This document shows, in pieces, positions 37,854 to 47,500 of a stretch of DNA of 64,000 nucleotides. Within the stretch, counting starts at the first letter, position 1, and the number at the start of each line of letters is the position of its first letter. Source of the DNA: Paraburkholderia caledonica NBRC 102488 (lineage in GTDB: Bacteria; Pseudomonadota; Gammaproteobacteria; Burkholderiales; Burkholderiaceae). The stretch is from positions 1-64,000 of the forward strand of contig NZ_BAYE01000001.1 in assembly GCF_000685095.1 (NCBI RefSeq), given 5' to 3'. The notes below the pieces were generated by a model. That model made no database searches. It was not told the origin of the DNA and saw only the letters and a program-made list of their open reading frames with translations. The translations under genes and the position numbers were made by a program.

Positions 37854-38045
37854 ATGGGAAAATATTTTCTGCACGATCACGAACTGCCCGAGCCGGATGC
37901 GGCGAACAAATGGTTTGCGTATGCCGAAAGCCATGATATCGACATCGCGAAAGCCATCAGCATCTGGGAAGACGCGGCCACTGAAAGCGGCGCCGAAAGC
38001 CGCCGCCTCGTCAGCGCGGCGGGCATTACTGTCGAAACGCCCTGA
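37854..38045 (+). CDS. Small acidic hypothetical protein
   Basis: A 63-residue acidic protein (GKYFLHDHELPEPDAANKWFAYAESHDIDIAKAISIW). The sequence looks like a genuine compact protein, with aromatic residues and an amphipathic helix. The start at 37854 is the only ATG near the conserved-looking part, but no strong ribosome site is seen. Function unknown. Confidence 0.6.
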   Translation: MGKYFLHDHELPEPDAANKWFAYAESHDIDIAKAISIWEDAATESGAESRRLVSAAGITVETP

Positions 38046-38093
38046 GCTTGCGCCTGCGCGTAGCAAGCCAACCGATCAAAGGAAATAATCACG

Positions 38094-38474
38094 ATGCATC
38101 TCATGACGCAACGGCCGGGCCGAAGTCATTCACCGCGTGGCAACGCGCGGGCTCTGCTGCGCCACACGTCCCTTGTTCTTGCATTGCCAGTGGCAGTTGC
38201 GCTGGGCGCGGGCCTGGCGGGGTGTGCGTCGTCGAACACGACGTCGCTCATCAATCTGCCGAACGGCCAGACCGGCTTCGCCGTCAATTGCAGCGGTGCC
38301 GACGCCGGTTCGAGCTGGGCCTCATGCTATGTGCAGGCGGGCAAGGCGTGCGGCGCGACCGGCTATGACATCGTGTCGAAAGACAACGACGAAGGCGGGA
38401 CCGCGGGCGGCAGCGTGACGAACGTCGTGTCGGCCAACGTCAAGAACCGCTCGATGATCGTGCGCTGCAAGTAA
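38094..38474 (+). CDS. Hypothetical lipoprotein
   Basis: A 126-residue lipoprotein. A basic N-terminus and hydrophobic core (LVLALPVAVALGAGLAGC) end in a lipobox with Cys at about residue 44. The mature part has several Cys residues (NCSGADAGSSWASCYVQAGKACG) and the YDIVS segment seen in small outer-membrane lipoproteins of proteobacteria. AAAGGAAAT upstream is the ribosome site. Function unknown. Confidence 0.75.
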   Translation: MHLMTQRPGRSHSPRGNARALLRHTSLVLALPVAVALGAGLAGCASSNTTSLINLPNGQTGFAVNCSGADAGSSWASCYVQAGKACGATGYDIVSKDNDEGGTAGGSVTNVVSANVKNRSMIVRCK

Positions 38475-38573
38475 GAGCCGACAAGAGCCGACGTCACCAG
38501 CAAGCCCCGGCAAAGCTCGATCGCATGTACAACGGATGCAGCCAGAGCCTTCGCGGTGACTCGGGCTTGCGCT

Positions 38574-38912
38574 TCAATGCGCCTGCATCTTCGAGAACAT
38601 GTTCAGCACGGCGACTCCGGCAATGATCAGCCCGAGCCCGATGACGGCCGGCACATCGGGCACCTGCCCATAGAGCAGCAGCGCAACAAGCGTAATCAGC
38701 ACGATGCCCGCGCCCGACCACACGGCGTAGACGATGCCGACCGGAATGCTCCTGAGCGTTAGCGACAGGCAGTAGAAGGCGACTCCGTAGCCGAGTACCA
38801 CCACCGACGACGGCACGAGCCGCGAGAAACCGTCCGACGCTCGCATGGCGGTAGTGGCAATCACCTCGGCCACGATCGCGATACCAAGCAATGCATAAGG
38901 CGGCAGCCGCAT
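38574..38912 (-). CDS. Small multidrug resistance (SMR) family efflux protein
   Basis: A 112-residue protein with four membrane segments, matching EmrE-type SMR exporters. The essential membrane Glu is in the first helix (IAIVAEVIATTAM), YAVWSGAGIVLITLVALLLYGQ is the conserved third-helix region, and the C-terminus is AGVAVLNMFS. Its start lies 4 bases after the stop of the upstream gene, so the two are co-transcribed. Substrate range cannot be told from sequence. Confidence 0.92.
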   Translation of the reverse strand: MRLPPYALLGIAIVAEVIATTAMRASDGFSRLVPSSVVVLGYGVAFYCLSLTLRSIPVGIVYAVWSGAGIVLITLVALLLYGQVPDVPAVIGLGLIIAGVAVLNMFSKMQAH

Positions 38913-38916
38913 CGGC

Positions 38917-39414
38917 TCAGACCTTTGCAAGCGCGAGCTTGCTGTAGTCGTGACCGAGGTGCGCGCAAAGGGCTTCCACTACGAACTCATGATCGGCACG
39001 CTGGGGCAGTCCGGACACCGTGACCGAACCGATCACGCCCGCGCCCGCGACCGTCAACGGAAACGCGCCGCCGTGCGATGCATATTCGGTGGCAGGCAGA
39101 CCGTGCTTGTCCGCGAGCGTGCTTCCGGCCTGCTGCATTTTCAGGCCGATCGCATACGAGCTGCGCCGGAAATGCGCGACCGTGTTGCCCTTGCGGCGTG
39201 CCCAATCGACGTTGTCCGGCGTCGCGCCGTCGAGCAGGCTGAAGAACAGAGGCTGACCGAACGTGCGCACGTCGATGGCGGCAGGAATGCCACGCGCTTT
39301 CGCGACCTCATGCAGATAGGCGCCGATTTGCCATGCGCGGTCAGCATCGAATTGGGGGAACACGAGCGCGTGTTCCTGAGCGGCAATGATCTGCAGGTCG
39401 TGAGCGATGTCCAT
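38917..39414 (-). CDS. UPF0303 / heme-degrading-domain family protein
   Basis: A 165-residue protein of the GlcG/HbpS-like UPF0303 group. It has [54 protein letters not shown], and [35 protein letters not shown]. Members are annotated as heme-degrading-domain proteins, but activity is unproven. The ATG at 39414 matches the family start; the frame is open to 39501. Confidence 0.88.
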   Translation of the reverse strand: MDIAHDLQIIAAQEHALVFPQFDADRAWQIGAYLHEVAKARGIPAAIDVRTFGQPLFFSLLDGATPDNVDWARRKGNTVAHFRRSSYAIGLKMQQAGSTLADKHGLPATEYASHGGAFPLTVAGAGVIGSVTVSGLPQRADHEFVVEALCAHLGHDYSKLALAKV

Positions 39415-39635
39415 GAAGTTCCGGGAGCAAAGTGTGAGTGCGGGCTTGTCGTCGTGCATTCGCGACCGACTGTGTGTGGATTCGTCGTGAGTCCCACGCA
39501 AAAGGCGTGACGGCGCGCCGGGAATTTCCGATTCTAGCGCAGCGTCTTGCAGCGGCCTGGCGCGATGCGACGCCGCCCACGCATCGCGCGACGTTTCGCC
39601 GAAAGGCGCCTGTTAAACGACTATCGCATCGACTA

Positions 39636-39664
39636 TTGCATCGGCCCCTGATCTGGTCTATAAT
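39636..39664 (+). promoter_or_regulatory. Promoter of initiator tRNA
   Basis: -35 TTGCAT (39636-39641) and -10 TATAAT (39659-39664) are 17 bases apart, with the -10 ending 15 bases before the tRNA. The -35 overlaps the second copy of a 12-base tandem near-repeat GACTATYGCATC (39619-39630 and 39631-39642). Confidence 0.65.
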
Positions 39665-39679
39665 CTTTTCTTCGACGGA

Positions 39680-39756
<77 letters not shown>

Positions 39757-40027
39757 AAAGTTGGAACGTCGAAAACAACATTGAAGGCTTGCCAAACCGG
39801 CAGGTCTTTTTTGTTTGCGCGGCCATTTTTTCACGTCGATATTTCTGGCATGGGTCGATGCTCCATGAGCTGGGTCGTCAAGCGCACGCATGGTCACACA
39901 TAAGCGCACGTACGCCCATTCACCCCTTCCGCTTGCCAGCGCCGCCCCATCACGCGTCACCATCTCTGCCCACGGTAAAACGCCGCCCCAGTGATAAACT
40001 CCTAGCACTCTTTCTCGTGCCCTTCCT

Positions 40028-40573
40028 ATGAAATTCTGTTCTGTCTGCGGCCACGGCGTCAGCCTGAGCATTCCGCCGGGCGACAACCGCGAGCGCTTCG
40101 TATGCGGCAGTTGCGGCACGGTGCACTATCAGAATCCGCGCAACGTCGTCGGCACCGTTCCGGTCTGGGACGACAAGGTGCTGCTATGCCGCCGCGCGAT
40201 CGAACCGCGCTACGGCTACTGGACGCTGCCTGCAGGTTTCATGGAAATGGGCGAGACAACGGCCGAAGCCGCTTCGCGCGAAACGCTCGAAGAAGCCGGC
40301 GCGCGCGTCGAGGTACAGAGCCTCTTCTCGCTGCTGAACGTGCCGCATGTGCATCAGGTGCATCTCTTTTACATGGCGCGCCTGCTCGATCTGGACATTG
40401 CCGCGGGCGAGGAGAGTCTCGAAGTGAAGCTCTTCGAAGAAAGCGACATTCCGTGGGACGAGATTGCGTTTCCCACTGTCGGACAAACGCTGCGCTTCTT
40501 TTTCGCCGACCGCGCGGCCGGCAGCTTCGGCCTGCATACGGGCGACATCTTCCGCTCGCTGCGCGAAGGCTGA
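40028..40573 (+). CDS. Nudix hydrolase with zinc ribbon (NudC-like)
   Basis: A 181-residue hydrolase. The N-terminal zinc ribbon has CxxC at 4-7 and 26-29. The Nudix box is complete at about 70-92 (GFMEMGETTAEAASRETLEEAGA, shown here for its G, E, RE and EE residues). It is shorter than full NudC and resembles the ADP-ribose/NADH-type zinc-ribbon Nudix enzymes found before aat in Burkholderia. Substrate unproven. Confidence 0.9.
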   Translation: MKFCSVCGHGVSLSIPPGDNRERFVCGSCGTVHYQNPRNVVGTVPVWDDKVLLCRRAIEPRYGYWTLPAGFMEMGETTAEAASRETLEEAGARVEVQSLFSLLNVPHVHQVHLFYMARLLDLDIAAGEESLEVKLFEESDIPWDEIAFPTVGQTLRFFFADRAAGSFGLHTGDIFRSLREG

Positions 40574-40582
40574 GCGGTACGC

Positions 40583-41320
40583 ATGGTTCCCTGGCTCGGA
40601 CCCGACGATCCGTTTCCGCCCGTCGAGCGCGCGCTCGGTGCGGCAAGCGGCGCACCCGGCTTGCTTGCCGCAAGCGGCGATCTGCTGCCGTCACGCCTGA
40701 TCGACGCATACCGTCACGGCATTTTCCCGTGGTATTCGGACGGCCAGCCCGTGTTGTGGTGGAGCCCCGATCCTCGCATGGTCCTGCGCCCGGCCGAGTT
40801 CAAGGTGTCGCCGTCGCTGCGTAAAACGCTCAAGCGCGTGCTGCGCGACGACGCGTGGGAAATCCGCGTCGACCAGGATTTCGCTGCCGTGATGCGCGCC
40901 TGCGCAGAGGCGCCGCGGCGTGGCCAGCGCGGCACCTGGATTACTGCCGACGTGGTAGAAGCCTATTCGTCGCTGCATCGCGTGGGAGACGCGCACAGCA
41001 TCGAAACATGGTTCGAAGGCGAGCGCGTGGGCGGCTTGTACGGTGTCTCGTTCGGCAAGATGTTCTTCGGCGAATCCATGTTCGCCAACGTCACGGACGC
41101 CTCGAAAATGGCACTGGCCGCGCTTGTCGGGCACTTGCGCCGTCACGAAATAGAAATGATAGACTGCCAGCAGAACACGTCGCATCTGGCGTCGCTCGGC
41201 GGTCGCGAGATAGCGCGCAAAGCATTCATCGCTCATGTTCGCGCGTCTGTCGACGCACCGCGCATTGCCTGGCGCTTCGACAAGACCGTGTTGCTCGATG
41301 TGCTCGCGCAAGCGGCGTAG
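40583..41320 (+). CDS. aat: Leucyl/phenylalanyl-tRNA-protein transferase
   Basis: A 245-residue enzyme adding Leu or Phe from tRNA to N-terminal Arg/Lys, marking proteins for ClpS/ClpAP (N-end rule). Visible: [31 protein letters not shown], and [28 protein letters not shown] with [15 protein letters not shown]. It begins 9 bases after the Nudix gene and precedes bpt, its functional partner. Confidence 0.96.
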   Translation: MVPWLGPDDPFPPVERALGAASGAPGLLAASGDLLPSRLIDAYRHGIFPWYSDGQPVLWWSPDPRMVLRPAEFKVSPSLRKTLKRVLRDDAWEIRVDQDFAAVMRACAEAPRRGQRGTWITADVVEAYSSLHRVGDAHSIETWFEGERVGGLYGVSFGKMFFGESMFANVTDASKMALAALVGHLRRHEIEMIDCQQNTSHLASLGGREIARKAFIAHVRASVDAPRIAWRFDKTVLLDVLAQAA

Positions 41321-41370
41321 GAAGAATCAGGCCGAATCCGGATCCGTTCAACGAAACGCGCGGATCACGT

Positions 41371-41418
41371 GCTGCACAATGAGCCGCACAACGAGCTGCG
41401 CAATGAGCTGCAACACGC
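41371..41418 (+). repeat. Degenerate 12-base tandem repeat upstream of bpt
   Basis: Units GCTGCACAATGA, GCCGCACAACGA and GCTGCGCAATGA (41371-41406) are followed by a weaker fourth copy (to 41418). The run lies in the aat-bpt gap. One forward frame through it is open and reads as a Leu/His/Asn/Glu repeat. Confidence 0.6.
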
Positions 41419-41483
41419 TCTGCAAGACAAGTTGCAACGCACGCCGGGTTTGCATTACCAGAGATGCTTCGAGAGCTGCCAAC

Positions 41484-42305
41484 GTGACTCATCCTAACGA
41501 GCTGCCTCTTTCTCCGCTTTCGGCGCTGCAATTTTATGCAACGGCGCCCTATCCCTGCAGTTATCTCGACGGGCGTATCGCGCGCTCGCAAGTCGCGACG
41601 CCCAGTCACCTGATCAACTCGGACGTCTATACGGACCTCGTCAAGGCGGGCTTCCGGCGTTCGGGCGTGTTCACTTATCGTCCTTATTGCGACGGTTGCC
41701 GCGCATGCGTGCCGGTGCGCGTGCCGGTCGACAGGTTCGAGCCGAACCGCACCCAGCGGCGCGTCTGGAAAAAGCATGGCGGCATGATCGCCACCGTCGC
41801 GCCGCTTCACTACGACGAGGAACACTACGCGCTCTATATGCGCTATCAGTCGGCGCGGCATGCGGGCGGCGGCATGGACCGCGACAGCCGCGACCAGTAC
41901 GAACAGTTTCTGCTGCAAAGCCGGATCAACTCGCGACTCGTCGAATTCCGGGAACCGCTGCCGGGCGATCCCGAATCGCCCGGTCTTCTGCGCATGATCA
42001 GCATGATCGACATTCTCGGCGACGGGCTCTCGTCCGTGTACACGTTCTTCGAGCCGGGACTGCCGCATACGAGCTTCGGCACGTACAACATCTACTGGCA
42101 GATCGAGCAGGCGCGCAGCCTGAAGTTGCCGTATGTGTACCTCGGGTACTGGATCCGCGAGAGTCCGAAGATGGCCTACAAGGCCAACTTCCGGCCGCTC
42201 GAAGGTCTGATCGACGGCGTATGGCGCGTGCTCGATCCCGCAGGCGCAGATCTTCCGCAGGTCGACGCGGCGTCGAGGGGCAAACGCGGGCCGCTGCTGC
42301 CTTAG
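41484..42305 (+). CDS. bpt: Aspartate/glutamate leucyltransferase (Bpt)
   Basis: A 273-residue Ate1-type aminoacyl-tRNA-protein transferase that adds Leu to N-terminal Asp/Glu. It has the Bpt landmarks [33 protein letters not shown] and [20 protein letters not shown]. The GTG start at 41484 matches the usual family N-terminus ([12 protein letters not shown]). Upstream in-frame ATGs fall inside the tandem repeat region. Together with aat it supplies both N-end-rule branches. Confidence 0.93.
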   Translation: MTHPNELPLSPLSALQFYATAPYPCSYLDGRIARSQVATPSHLINSDVYTDLVKAGFRRSGVFTYRPYCDGCRACVPVRVPVDRFEPNRTQRRVWKKHGGMIATVAPLHYDEEHYALYMRYQSARHAGGGMDRDSRDQYEQFLLQSRINSRLVEFREPLPGDPESPGLLRMISMIDILGDGLSSVYTFFEPGLPHTSFGTYNIYWQIEQARSLKLPYVYLGYWIRESPKMAYKANFRPLEGLIDGVWRVLDPAGADLPQVDAASRGKRGPLLP

Positions 42306-42435
42306 CTGCAGACTTTCCGCGGCCTTAGCTGCGGACTTAAGCAGCGAGCGCGACCCCTGCCCCGCCATATCTCATTGACACCGCAAAGCCGGTAAAATAG
42401 CGGGTTCCCATTTTTTGGCCGCCCGGCTCCGTCCT

Positions 42436-43458
42436 GTGTTCAGTTCCCTCTATCCGCTCATACGCGCCCAACTCTTTCGCATGGACGCGGAAGACGCTCA
42501 TCACCTGACTTTGCGTGTTCTCGGCGCCGCGGGCCGCACCGGCCTCGCCGGCGCGCTCGCCGCGCGCGTGCCGGACGCCCCGCGCACGGTGATGGGGCTG
42601 ACGTTCCGCAATCCCGTGGGGCTTGCAGCAGGGCTCGACAAGGACGGCGCGTCGATCGACGGGCTCGCCGCGCTCGGCTTCGGCTTCATCGAAGTGGGCA
42701 CGGTCACGCCGCGCGCGCAGCCCGGCAATCCGCGGCCGCGCATGTTCCGTCTGCCCGAGGCGAACGCCGTGATCAACCGCATGGGCTTTAACAACGCGGG
42801 CGTCGACCAGTTCGTGAAAAACGTGCAGGCCGCGCGCTATCGCGGCATTCTCGGCCTGAACATCGGCAAGAACGCCGACACGCCGATCGAGCGCGCCGCT
42901 GAAGACTATCTGTATTGCCTCGAACGCGTCTATCCGTTCGCGAGCTACGTGACGGTCAACATTTCGTCGCCGAATACGAAGAACCTGCGCCAGTTGCAAG
43001 GCGCGGGCGAACTCGACGCGCTGCTCGCGGCGCTCAAGGACAAGCAGCAGCGTCTCGCCGACATGCACGGCAAGCTGGTGCCGCTCGCGTTGAAGATCGC
43101 ACCCGATCTCGACGACGAGCAGATCAAGTCCATCGCCGACACGTTGTTGCGCCACCGCTTCGAAGGCGTGATCGCGACCAACACCACGCTGTCGCGCACC
43201 GCCGTCGCAGGCATGCAATACGGCGACGAAGCCGGCGGCCTGTCGGGCAAGCCGGTGTTCGACGCGTCGAACGAAGTGATCCGCAAGCTGCGCGCCGAAG
43301 TCGGTGAGGCAGTGCCGATCATCGGCGTGGGCGGGATCTTCTCCGGCGACGATGCGCGCGCGAAGCTCGCCGCCGGCGCCTCGCTCGTTCAGCTTTATAC
43401 CGGCTTCATCTATCGGGGACCGACGCTCGTCGCCGAATGCGTGCAGGCGCTTCGCTGA
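42436..43458 (+). CDS. pyrD: Dihydroorotate dehydrogenase (quinone), class 2
   Basis: A 340-residue membrane-associated flavoenzyme of pyrimidine synthesis. The N-terminal amphipathic part ([22 protein letters not shown]) marks class 2. [13 protein letters not shown], the catalytic-Ser region [10 protein letters not shown], and [13 protein letters not shown] are present. GTG at 42436 is chosen because the family begins FSSLYPL; a TTG at 42415 would add seven atypical residues. Confidence 0.96.
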   Translation: MFSSLYPLIRAQLFRMDAEDAHHLTLRVLGAAGRTGLAGALAARVPDAPRTVMGLTFRNPVGLAAGLDKDGASIDGLAALGFGFIEVGTVTPRAQPGNPRPRMFRLPEANAVINRMGFNNAGVDQFVKNVQAARYRGILGLNIGKNADTPIERAAEDYLYCLERVYPFASYVTVNISSPNTKNLRQLQGAGELDALLAALKDKQQRLADMHGKLVPLALKIAPDLDDEQIKSIADTLLRHRFEGVIATNTTLSRTAVAGMQYGDEAGGLSGKPVFDASNEVIRKLRAEVGEAVPIIGVGGIFSGDDARAKLAAGASLVQLYTGFIYRGPTLVAECVQALR

Positions 43459-43602
43459 CTCGAGGCACGCGAACCCAGGTACGCGAACCCAGGCATGCGG
43501 CGAGCGGGTAATACAGGCATGAACAAACGGTATTTAGCGTTCGGCAGTCTGCTTTGTTAAGCTTTCGTCCGCTAAAACGACATACGAACAAAAAGGAACA
43601 CA

Positions 43603-44397
43603 ATGCAACTCGGGTTGTTGAAGAAAATTTTCGTCGCCGCTCTGATCGGCGCTTCGTTCACCGCGGTCACGGCCCATGCCGACGACCTGCTGGATCAGGT
43701 CAAGCAACGCGGCACGCTGCGCATCGGCCTCGAAGGCACATTCCCTCCGTTCAATTCAAAAGCGCCGTCGGGCGAACTGGTCGGCTATGACGTCGACATC
43801 GCCAAAGCAGTGGCGGCGAAGCTCGGCGTGAAGCCGGAATTCGTCACGACCGAATGGAGCGGCATCATTGCGGGTCTTCAGGCCGGCAAGTTCGACGTGA
43901 TCGTCAACCAGGTCGGGATTACGGATGCGCGCAAGCAGGCGCTCGATTTCTCGCCCGCTTATACCTACTCGGCCGCCCAGCTGATCCAGCGTAAGGACGA
44001 CACGCGTCAGTTCAAGTCGCTCGACGATCTGAAGGGCAAGAAGCTCGGCGTCGGCCTTGGCACCAACTACATGGACATGGCGAAGTCGGTGCCGGGCATC
44101 GACGTGAAAACGTACCCGGGCGCACCCGAATATCTGCGAGATCTGGCGGCGGGCCGTCTCGACGCGGCGCTCAACGACCGTCTGATGCTCGCGTATCTGT
44201 TGAAGAATTCGCAGTTGCCGCTGCGCACCGGCGCGAATGTCGGCGCGGGCAACCCGTCGGGCATTCCGTTCAAAAAGAACAATCCGAAGTTCGCCAAAGC
44301 AATCGACGACGCGATGACGCAGCTCGAAGCAGACGGCACGTTCGCGAAGATTTCGGACAAGTGGTTCGGCATCGACGTGAGCAAGCCGATCAAGTAA
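43603..44397 (+). CDS. Polar amino-acid ABC transporter substrate-binding protein
   Basis: A 264-residue periplasmic binding protein of the cystine/polar amino-acid type (TcyA/FliY-like). The signal peptide (IFVAALIGASFTAVTAHA) is probably cleaved before DDLLDQ. The mature pattern is GTLRIGLEGTFPPFNSK and then GYDVDIAKAVAAKLGVKPEF. A 13-bp hairpin separates it from the permease gene. It is probably a cystine or similar importer; the ATPase is not encoded next to it. Confidence 0.9.
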   Translation: MQLGLLKKIFVAALIGASFTAVTAHADDLLDQVKQRGTLRIGLEGTFPPFNSKAPSGELVGYDVDIAKAVAAKLGVKPEFVTTEWSGIIAGLQAGKFDVIVNQVGITDARKQALDFSPAYTYSAAQLIQRKDDTRQFKSLDDLKGKKLGVGLGTNYMDMAKSVPGIDVKTYPGAPEYLRDLAAGRLDAALNDRLMLAYLLKNSQLPLRTGANVGAGNPSGIPFKKNNPKFAKAIDDAMTQLEADGTFAKISDKWFGIDVSKPIK

Positions 44398-44413
44398 CCG
44401 GCTCTGCATGAAA

Positions 44414-44446
44414 CGAAGGGCGGCATCTCCCGAATGCCGCCCTTCG
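44414..44446 (+). other. Intercistronic hairpin between binding-protein and permease genes
   Basis: A perfect 13-bp stem (44414-44426 with 44434-44446) and 7-base loop without a T-tract. Hairpins in this position often stabilise the upstream message so that the binding protein is made in excess. Confidence 0.65.
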
Positions 44447-44510
44447 CACTGTTGCAGCACGCGCCCGGTCCGGGCGATGTGCGTCTCGCGCGCCAAACCG
44501 AGCACCCCTC

Positions 44511-45170
44511 ATGTCCACCACTTCCCTGCTCGTTCAATCGCTTCCTGTGCTCGCGCAGGGCGCTGTCCTCACGGTCAAGTTCGCAGTTCTGTCGATGTTC
44601 TTCGGCCTGATCGCAGGCGCCGTGCTTGCGCTGATGGGCGTGAGCCACAGTCGCACATTGAACTGGATTGCACGCATTTACGTGAGCGTGATGCGCGGCA
44701 CGCCGCTGCTCGTGCAGATCTTCGTGATCTATTATGGCTTGCCGAGCTTCGGCATTTCGCTCGACCCAACGCCGGCCGGCGTGATCGCGCTGTCGGCAAA
44801 CGTGGCCGCGTATCTGTCGGAAAGCATGCGCGGCGCAATCCTCGGTATTCACCAGGGGCAATGGCTCGCCGCCTACAGTCTCGGACTCTCGCGGCGCCAG
44901 ACGCTGCGCTACGTGATCGCGCCGCAAGCTCTGCGCATTGCGGTGCCGAGCCTGTCGAACAGCTTGATCAGCCTGATCAAGGATACTTCTTTGGTCTCCG
45001 TGATTACGGTGACCGAACTGCTGCGTAGCGCGCAGGAAATCATCGCATCCACGTATCAGCCACTGCCGCTCTATCTTGCGGCAGCAGCAGTCTACTGGGT
45101 GCTATGCCAGATACTCGAACTGCTGCAGCGCTGGTATGAACGGCGGCTCGCCTTGCCCTCCAGGCACTGA
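44511..45170 (+). CDS. Polar amino-acid ABC transporter permease
   Basis: A 219-residue HisM/YecS-type permease. It has MRGTPLLVQIFVIYYGLP, the EAA-type loop GQWLAAYSLGLSRRQTLRYVIAPQALR and LIKDTSLVSVITVTELL, with about five membrane segments. It pairs with the binding protein encoded upstream. A cognate ATPase gene does not follow; the next gene is on the other strand. Confidence 0.92.
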   Translation: MSTTSLLVQSLPVLAQGAVLTVKFAVLSMFFGLIAGAVLALMGVSHSRTLNWIARIYVSVMRGTPLLVQIFVIYYGLPSFGISLDPTPAGVIALSANVAAYLSESMRGAILGIHQGQWLAAYSLGLSRRQTLRYVIAPQALRIAVPSLSNSLISLIKDTSLVSVITVTELLRSAQEIIASTYQPLPLYLAAAAVYWVLCQILELLQRWYERRLALPSRH

Positions 45171-45209
45171 GCACTTGGCGGGCATCCGACACCGAGCGTG
45201 CAGCCGGCG

Positions 45210-46286
45210 TCATTCGCCCGCAAATCTAAGCCCTAAGGCTGCGCGCGCCGCATCAGCCATCGCGATCATCTGCAACGACTTGCTGTGCGGCATTACCGGG
45301 CTCTCGATCTGTCCCGCCCGGATCAGCTCGCAGAAATGCGCGGTCTCGTAGTTCAGGCCGCCGCCTTCGAACGGTTCTTCGAGCTCGATCACGCGACCGT
45401 CGGCGTAGCGGACGGTCGCGCGCGACGGATTCCACCACGGTTCGTGAATCGTCACGTGCCCGCTCTTCGCCATCAGTAGCGCGTCGCCCTTGCCGTGCAG
45501 ATCGAGGCCGCAGAAGAGTTGCGCGATGCCGCGCTCATGCTGGCTGTTCAGGCTCGCGAACGTATCGACGCCGGTCGCACCGAGGCGCCCGAGCGTTTGC
45601 ACGTCGAGCGGCGCGCCCAGCCAGTCGACGGCGAGAAACATCTCGTAGATGCCGATATCGAGCAGCGCGCCGCCCGCATGCTCGAACGACAGCGAAGGAT
45701 GATCGCCGGGCACGCCCGGCACCGAACAGCCTGCCCGCACGAGCCCGACTTCGCCAATCGGATCGTCTTTTAGATGCGCCTGCAACTTTCTGTACAACGG
45801 ATAGAACGGCGGCTTCATCGCTTCCATGAAAAGGCGTTTCTCGCGACGCGCGGCGTCCTGAATGCGCTCGAGTTGTGGCCTGTTGATCGCGGCGGGCTTT
45901 TCGCACAGCACGTGCAGGCCGGCTTGCAGTGCCGCGATGGCGTAATCAGCGTGGCTGTCCTGAACGGTCGCGACATAGAGCGCGTCGATCCCGCTGGCGA
46001 GCAGCGCATCGAAGCTCGCGCAGAGCCGGCCGCCGAATTCGTCGGCGAAAGCCTGCGCCGGCCCGGCACGGCGCGACCACAACGCCGCAAGGCGCGCGTC
46101 GGGCACATACGCGAGCCCTTGAGCGAACCGGCGCGCAATGCGGCCCGTACCGACGATTCCCCAACGGATCGTGCCGTCCGATGGGATGGCTTGCGTTGCG
46201 TCTGTGGTGGCCTGGGTGGTGGCGTTAGTGGCGGCGTTTGCCGGGGCATGTGTGCCCGCGTTGATCACAGCGTTTGTCACGATCAC
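45210..46286 (-). CDS. Gfo/Idh/MocA family oxidoreductase
   Basis: A 358-residue NAD(P)-dependent oxidoreductase. After a low-complexity Ala/Thr/Asn N-terminal stretch (about residues 5-33, from short GCC/ACC-rich repeats), the Rossmann fold begins IRWGIVGTGRIARRFAQGL. The catalytic-Lys motif is CEKPAA, and the C-terminal part follows the GFO_IDH_MocA fold. A GTG start with AGGGA upstream is assumed. It is closest in pattern to sugar or trans-dihydrodiol dehydrogenase-like members. Substrate unknown. Confidence 0.88.
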   Translation of the reverse strand: MIVTNAVINAGTHAPANAATNATTQATTDATQAIPSDGTIRWGIVGTGRIARRFAQGLAYVPDARLAALWSRRAGPAQAFADEFGGRLCASFDALLASGIDALYVATVQDSHADYAIAALQAGLHVLCEKPAAINRPQLERIQDAARREKRLFMEAMKPPFYPLYRKLQAHLKDDPIGEVGLVRAGCSVPGVPGDHPSLSFEHAGGALLDIGIYEMFLAVDWLGAPLDVQTLGRLGATGVDTFASLNSQHERGIAQLFCGLDLHGKGDALLMAKSGHVTIHEPWWNPSRATVRYADGRVIELEEPFEGGGLNYETAHFCELIRAGQIESPVMPHSKSLQMIAMADAARAALGLRFAGE

Positions 46287-46459
46287 CTGGCGTCCCTGCG
46301 GTTAAGAGCAAGGCGCTATTGTCGCGCATGCCGCCCGCAGGTGTGTCGACTTAGGGAAACGCAACGCGCCGGTGACGCTGCAAGCCTGACCGTCAGCCAA
46401 TCGGCGCGCCGCTGCGGCTACGCGCGCAGCAGCGCCAGGAGCCACACGTCGGCTCGGCG

Positions 46460-47200
46460 TTATCCCGCGTTTCCGCCATGCGCAGGCGGGACCGGCGGCG
46501 CTGCGGCGAAGGTGCCGGCGATCTCTTCGGTCGTGAAGTCGATCATCGCCATCGACGCGAGCTCGGCTTCTTTCGGATCGCGCCGCTCTATCGCTTCGAC
46601 CACGCGCCGGTGCGAATTCACTGCGCTTTCCCACATCCCTTCCCGCTCGTTGACGATCGGGTCGCCCGTCGACAGCGCCCCGCGAATGATCGCTGCCATC
46701 TGCTTGAAGAACTGATTCCCGCTCGCGACGACGATGCGCGTATGAAAGAGTTCGTCGGCTTCCTGATACCCCGGTTCGGCCGGACGGATCACGCGAAACG
46801 CCTCGAACGCGTCGCGCACCGCAGCGATGTCGGCGGCGCTGCCGCGCGCCGCAGCCTGCGCCGACGCCCGCGGCTCGATCAGAATGCGAAACTCGATCAC
46901 GTCGCGCAGAAACACTGGATCGGGCTTCGCGCGAAAACGCCAGTTCACGACGTCTTCGTCGATCATGCGCCAGTCGCTCATCGGCCGGATGCGCGTGCCG
47001 ATCTTCGGCCGCACATCGAGCATGTCGCGCGCGAGCAGCATCGACAGCGCCTCGCGCATGACGGTGCGGCTCACGTCGAACTCCTTCGACAGCACGTCTT
47101 GCGGCGGCAGTATCGCGCCGTACTTCTCCTCGACGATGCCCGTGACGAGCCCGTCCATCACCTTGCTGACCAGTGATCGATCTTTGTTTCCCTGTTCCAT
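46460..47200 (-). CDS. GntR-family (FadR subfamily) transcriptional regulator
   Basis: A 246-residue regulator. The winged helix is at about residues 9-75 (GIVEEKYGAILPPQDVLSKEFDVSRTVMREALSMLLARDMLDVRPKIGTRI), then an all-helical FCD ligand domain with the FRILIEPRASAQAAARG segment. It lies upstream of the Gfo/Idh/MocA gene on the same strand, separated by about 170 bases, and may control it. Ligand unknown, likely a sugar acid or related compound. Confidence 0.92.
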   Translation of the reverse strand: MEQGNKDRSLVSKVMDGLVTGIVEEKYGAILPPQDVLSKEFDVSRTVMREALSMLLARDMLDVRPKIGTRIRPMSDWRMIDEDVVNWRFRAKPDPVFLRDVIEFRILIEPRASAQAAARGSAADIAAVRDAFEAFRVIRPAEPGYQEADELFHTRIVVASGNQFFKQMAAIIRGALSTGDPIVNEREGMWESAVNSHRRVVEAIERRDPKEAELASMAMIDFTTEEIAGTFAAAPPVPPAHGGNAG

Positions 47201-47500
47201 GACCCTCTCCCCGAAGCGGTGTTCGCCCCCGCGTAGCCTGTTGATAAACCGACGTTCTTTGTGTGTTTTATCGTCACGTGGTGTTCATCCACGATACGTT
47301 GCTAGCTTCACAACGGTTACGCCAGTTGGGACACTTCCTGACAGGGTTATCCCTCTGAAGAATTGTTTCTTCCATGTAACGCGCTACGTGCCAAAGGGCC
47401 ACAAGCTTGCGTTTCAAGCATGCCTGCGGCCTCGACTTTGCATCGTGCGACGACGCACGTTGAGCGACAAATTGTCTGAACCGAAATGGTCTCGAATCAG
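47201..47500. other. Gene-free region upstream of the GntR gene
   Basis: About 300 bases between the GntR start and the end of the flavin reductase gene. It contains a GTGG-N7-CCAC inverted repeat near 47279-47293 and a GAAGAA/TTCTTC hairpin near 47358-47373. Either could be regulatory, but neither can be assigned. No gene seen. Confidence 0.4.

Noticed and set aside
39619..39642. Tandem 12-base near-repeat as an attachment site at initiator tRNA
   Set aside because: It lies at the promoter rather than the tRNA 3' end, and no integrase is nearby; no element boundary is visible.
42415..42435. TTG start for pyrD
   Set aside because: The family N-terminus is FSSLYPL, which starts at the GTG at 42436.
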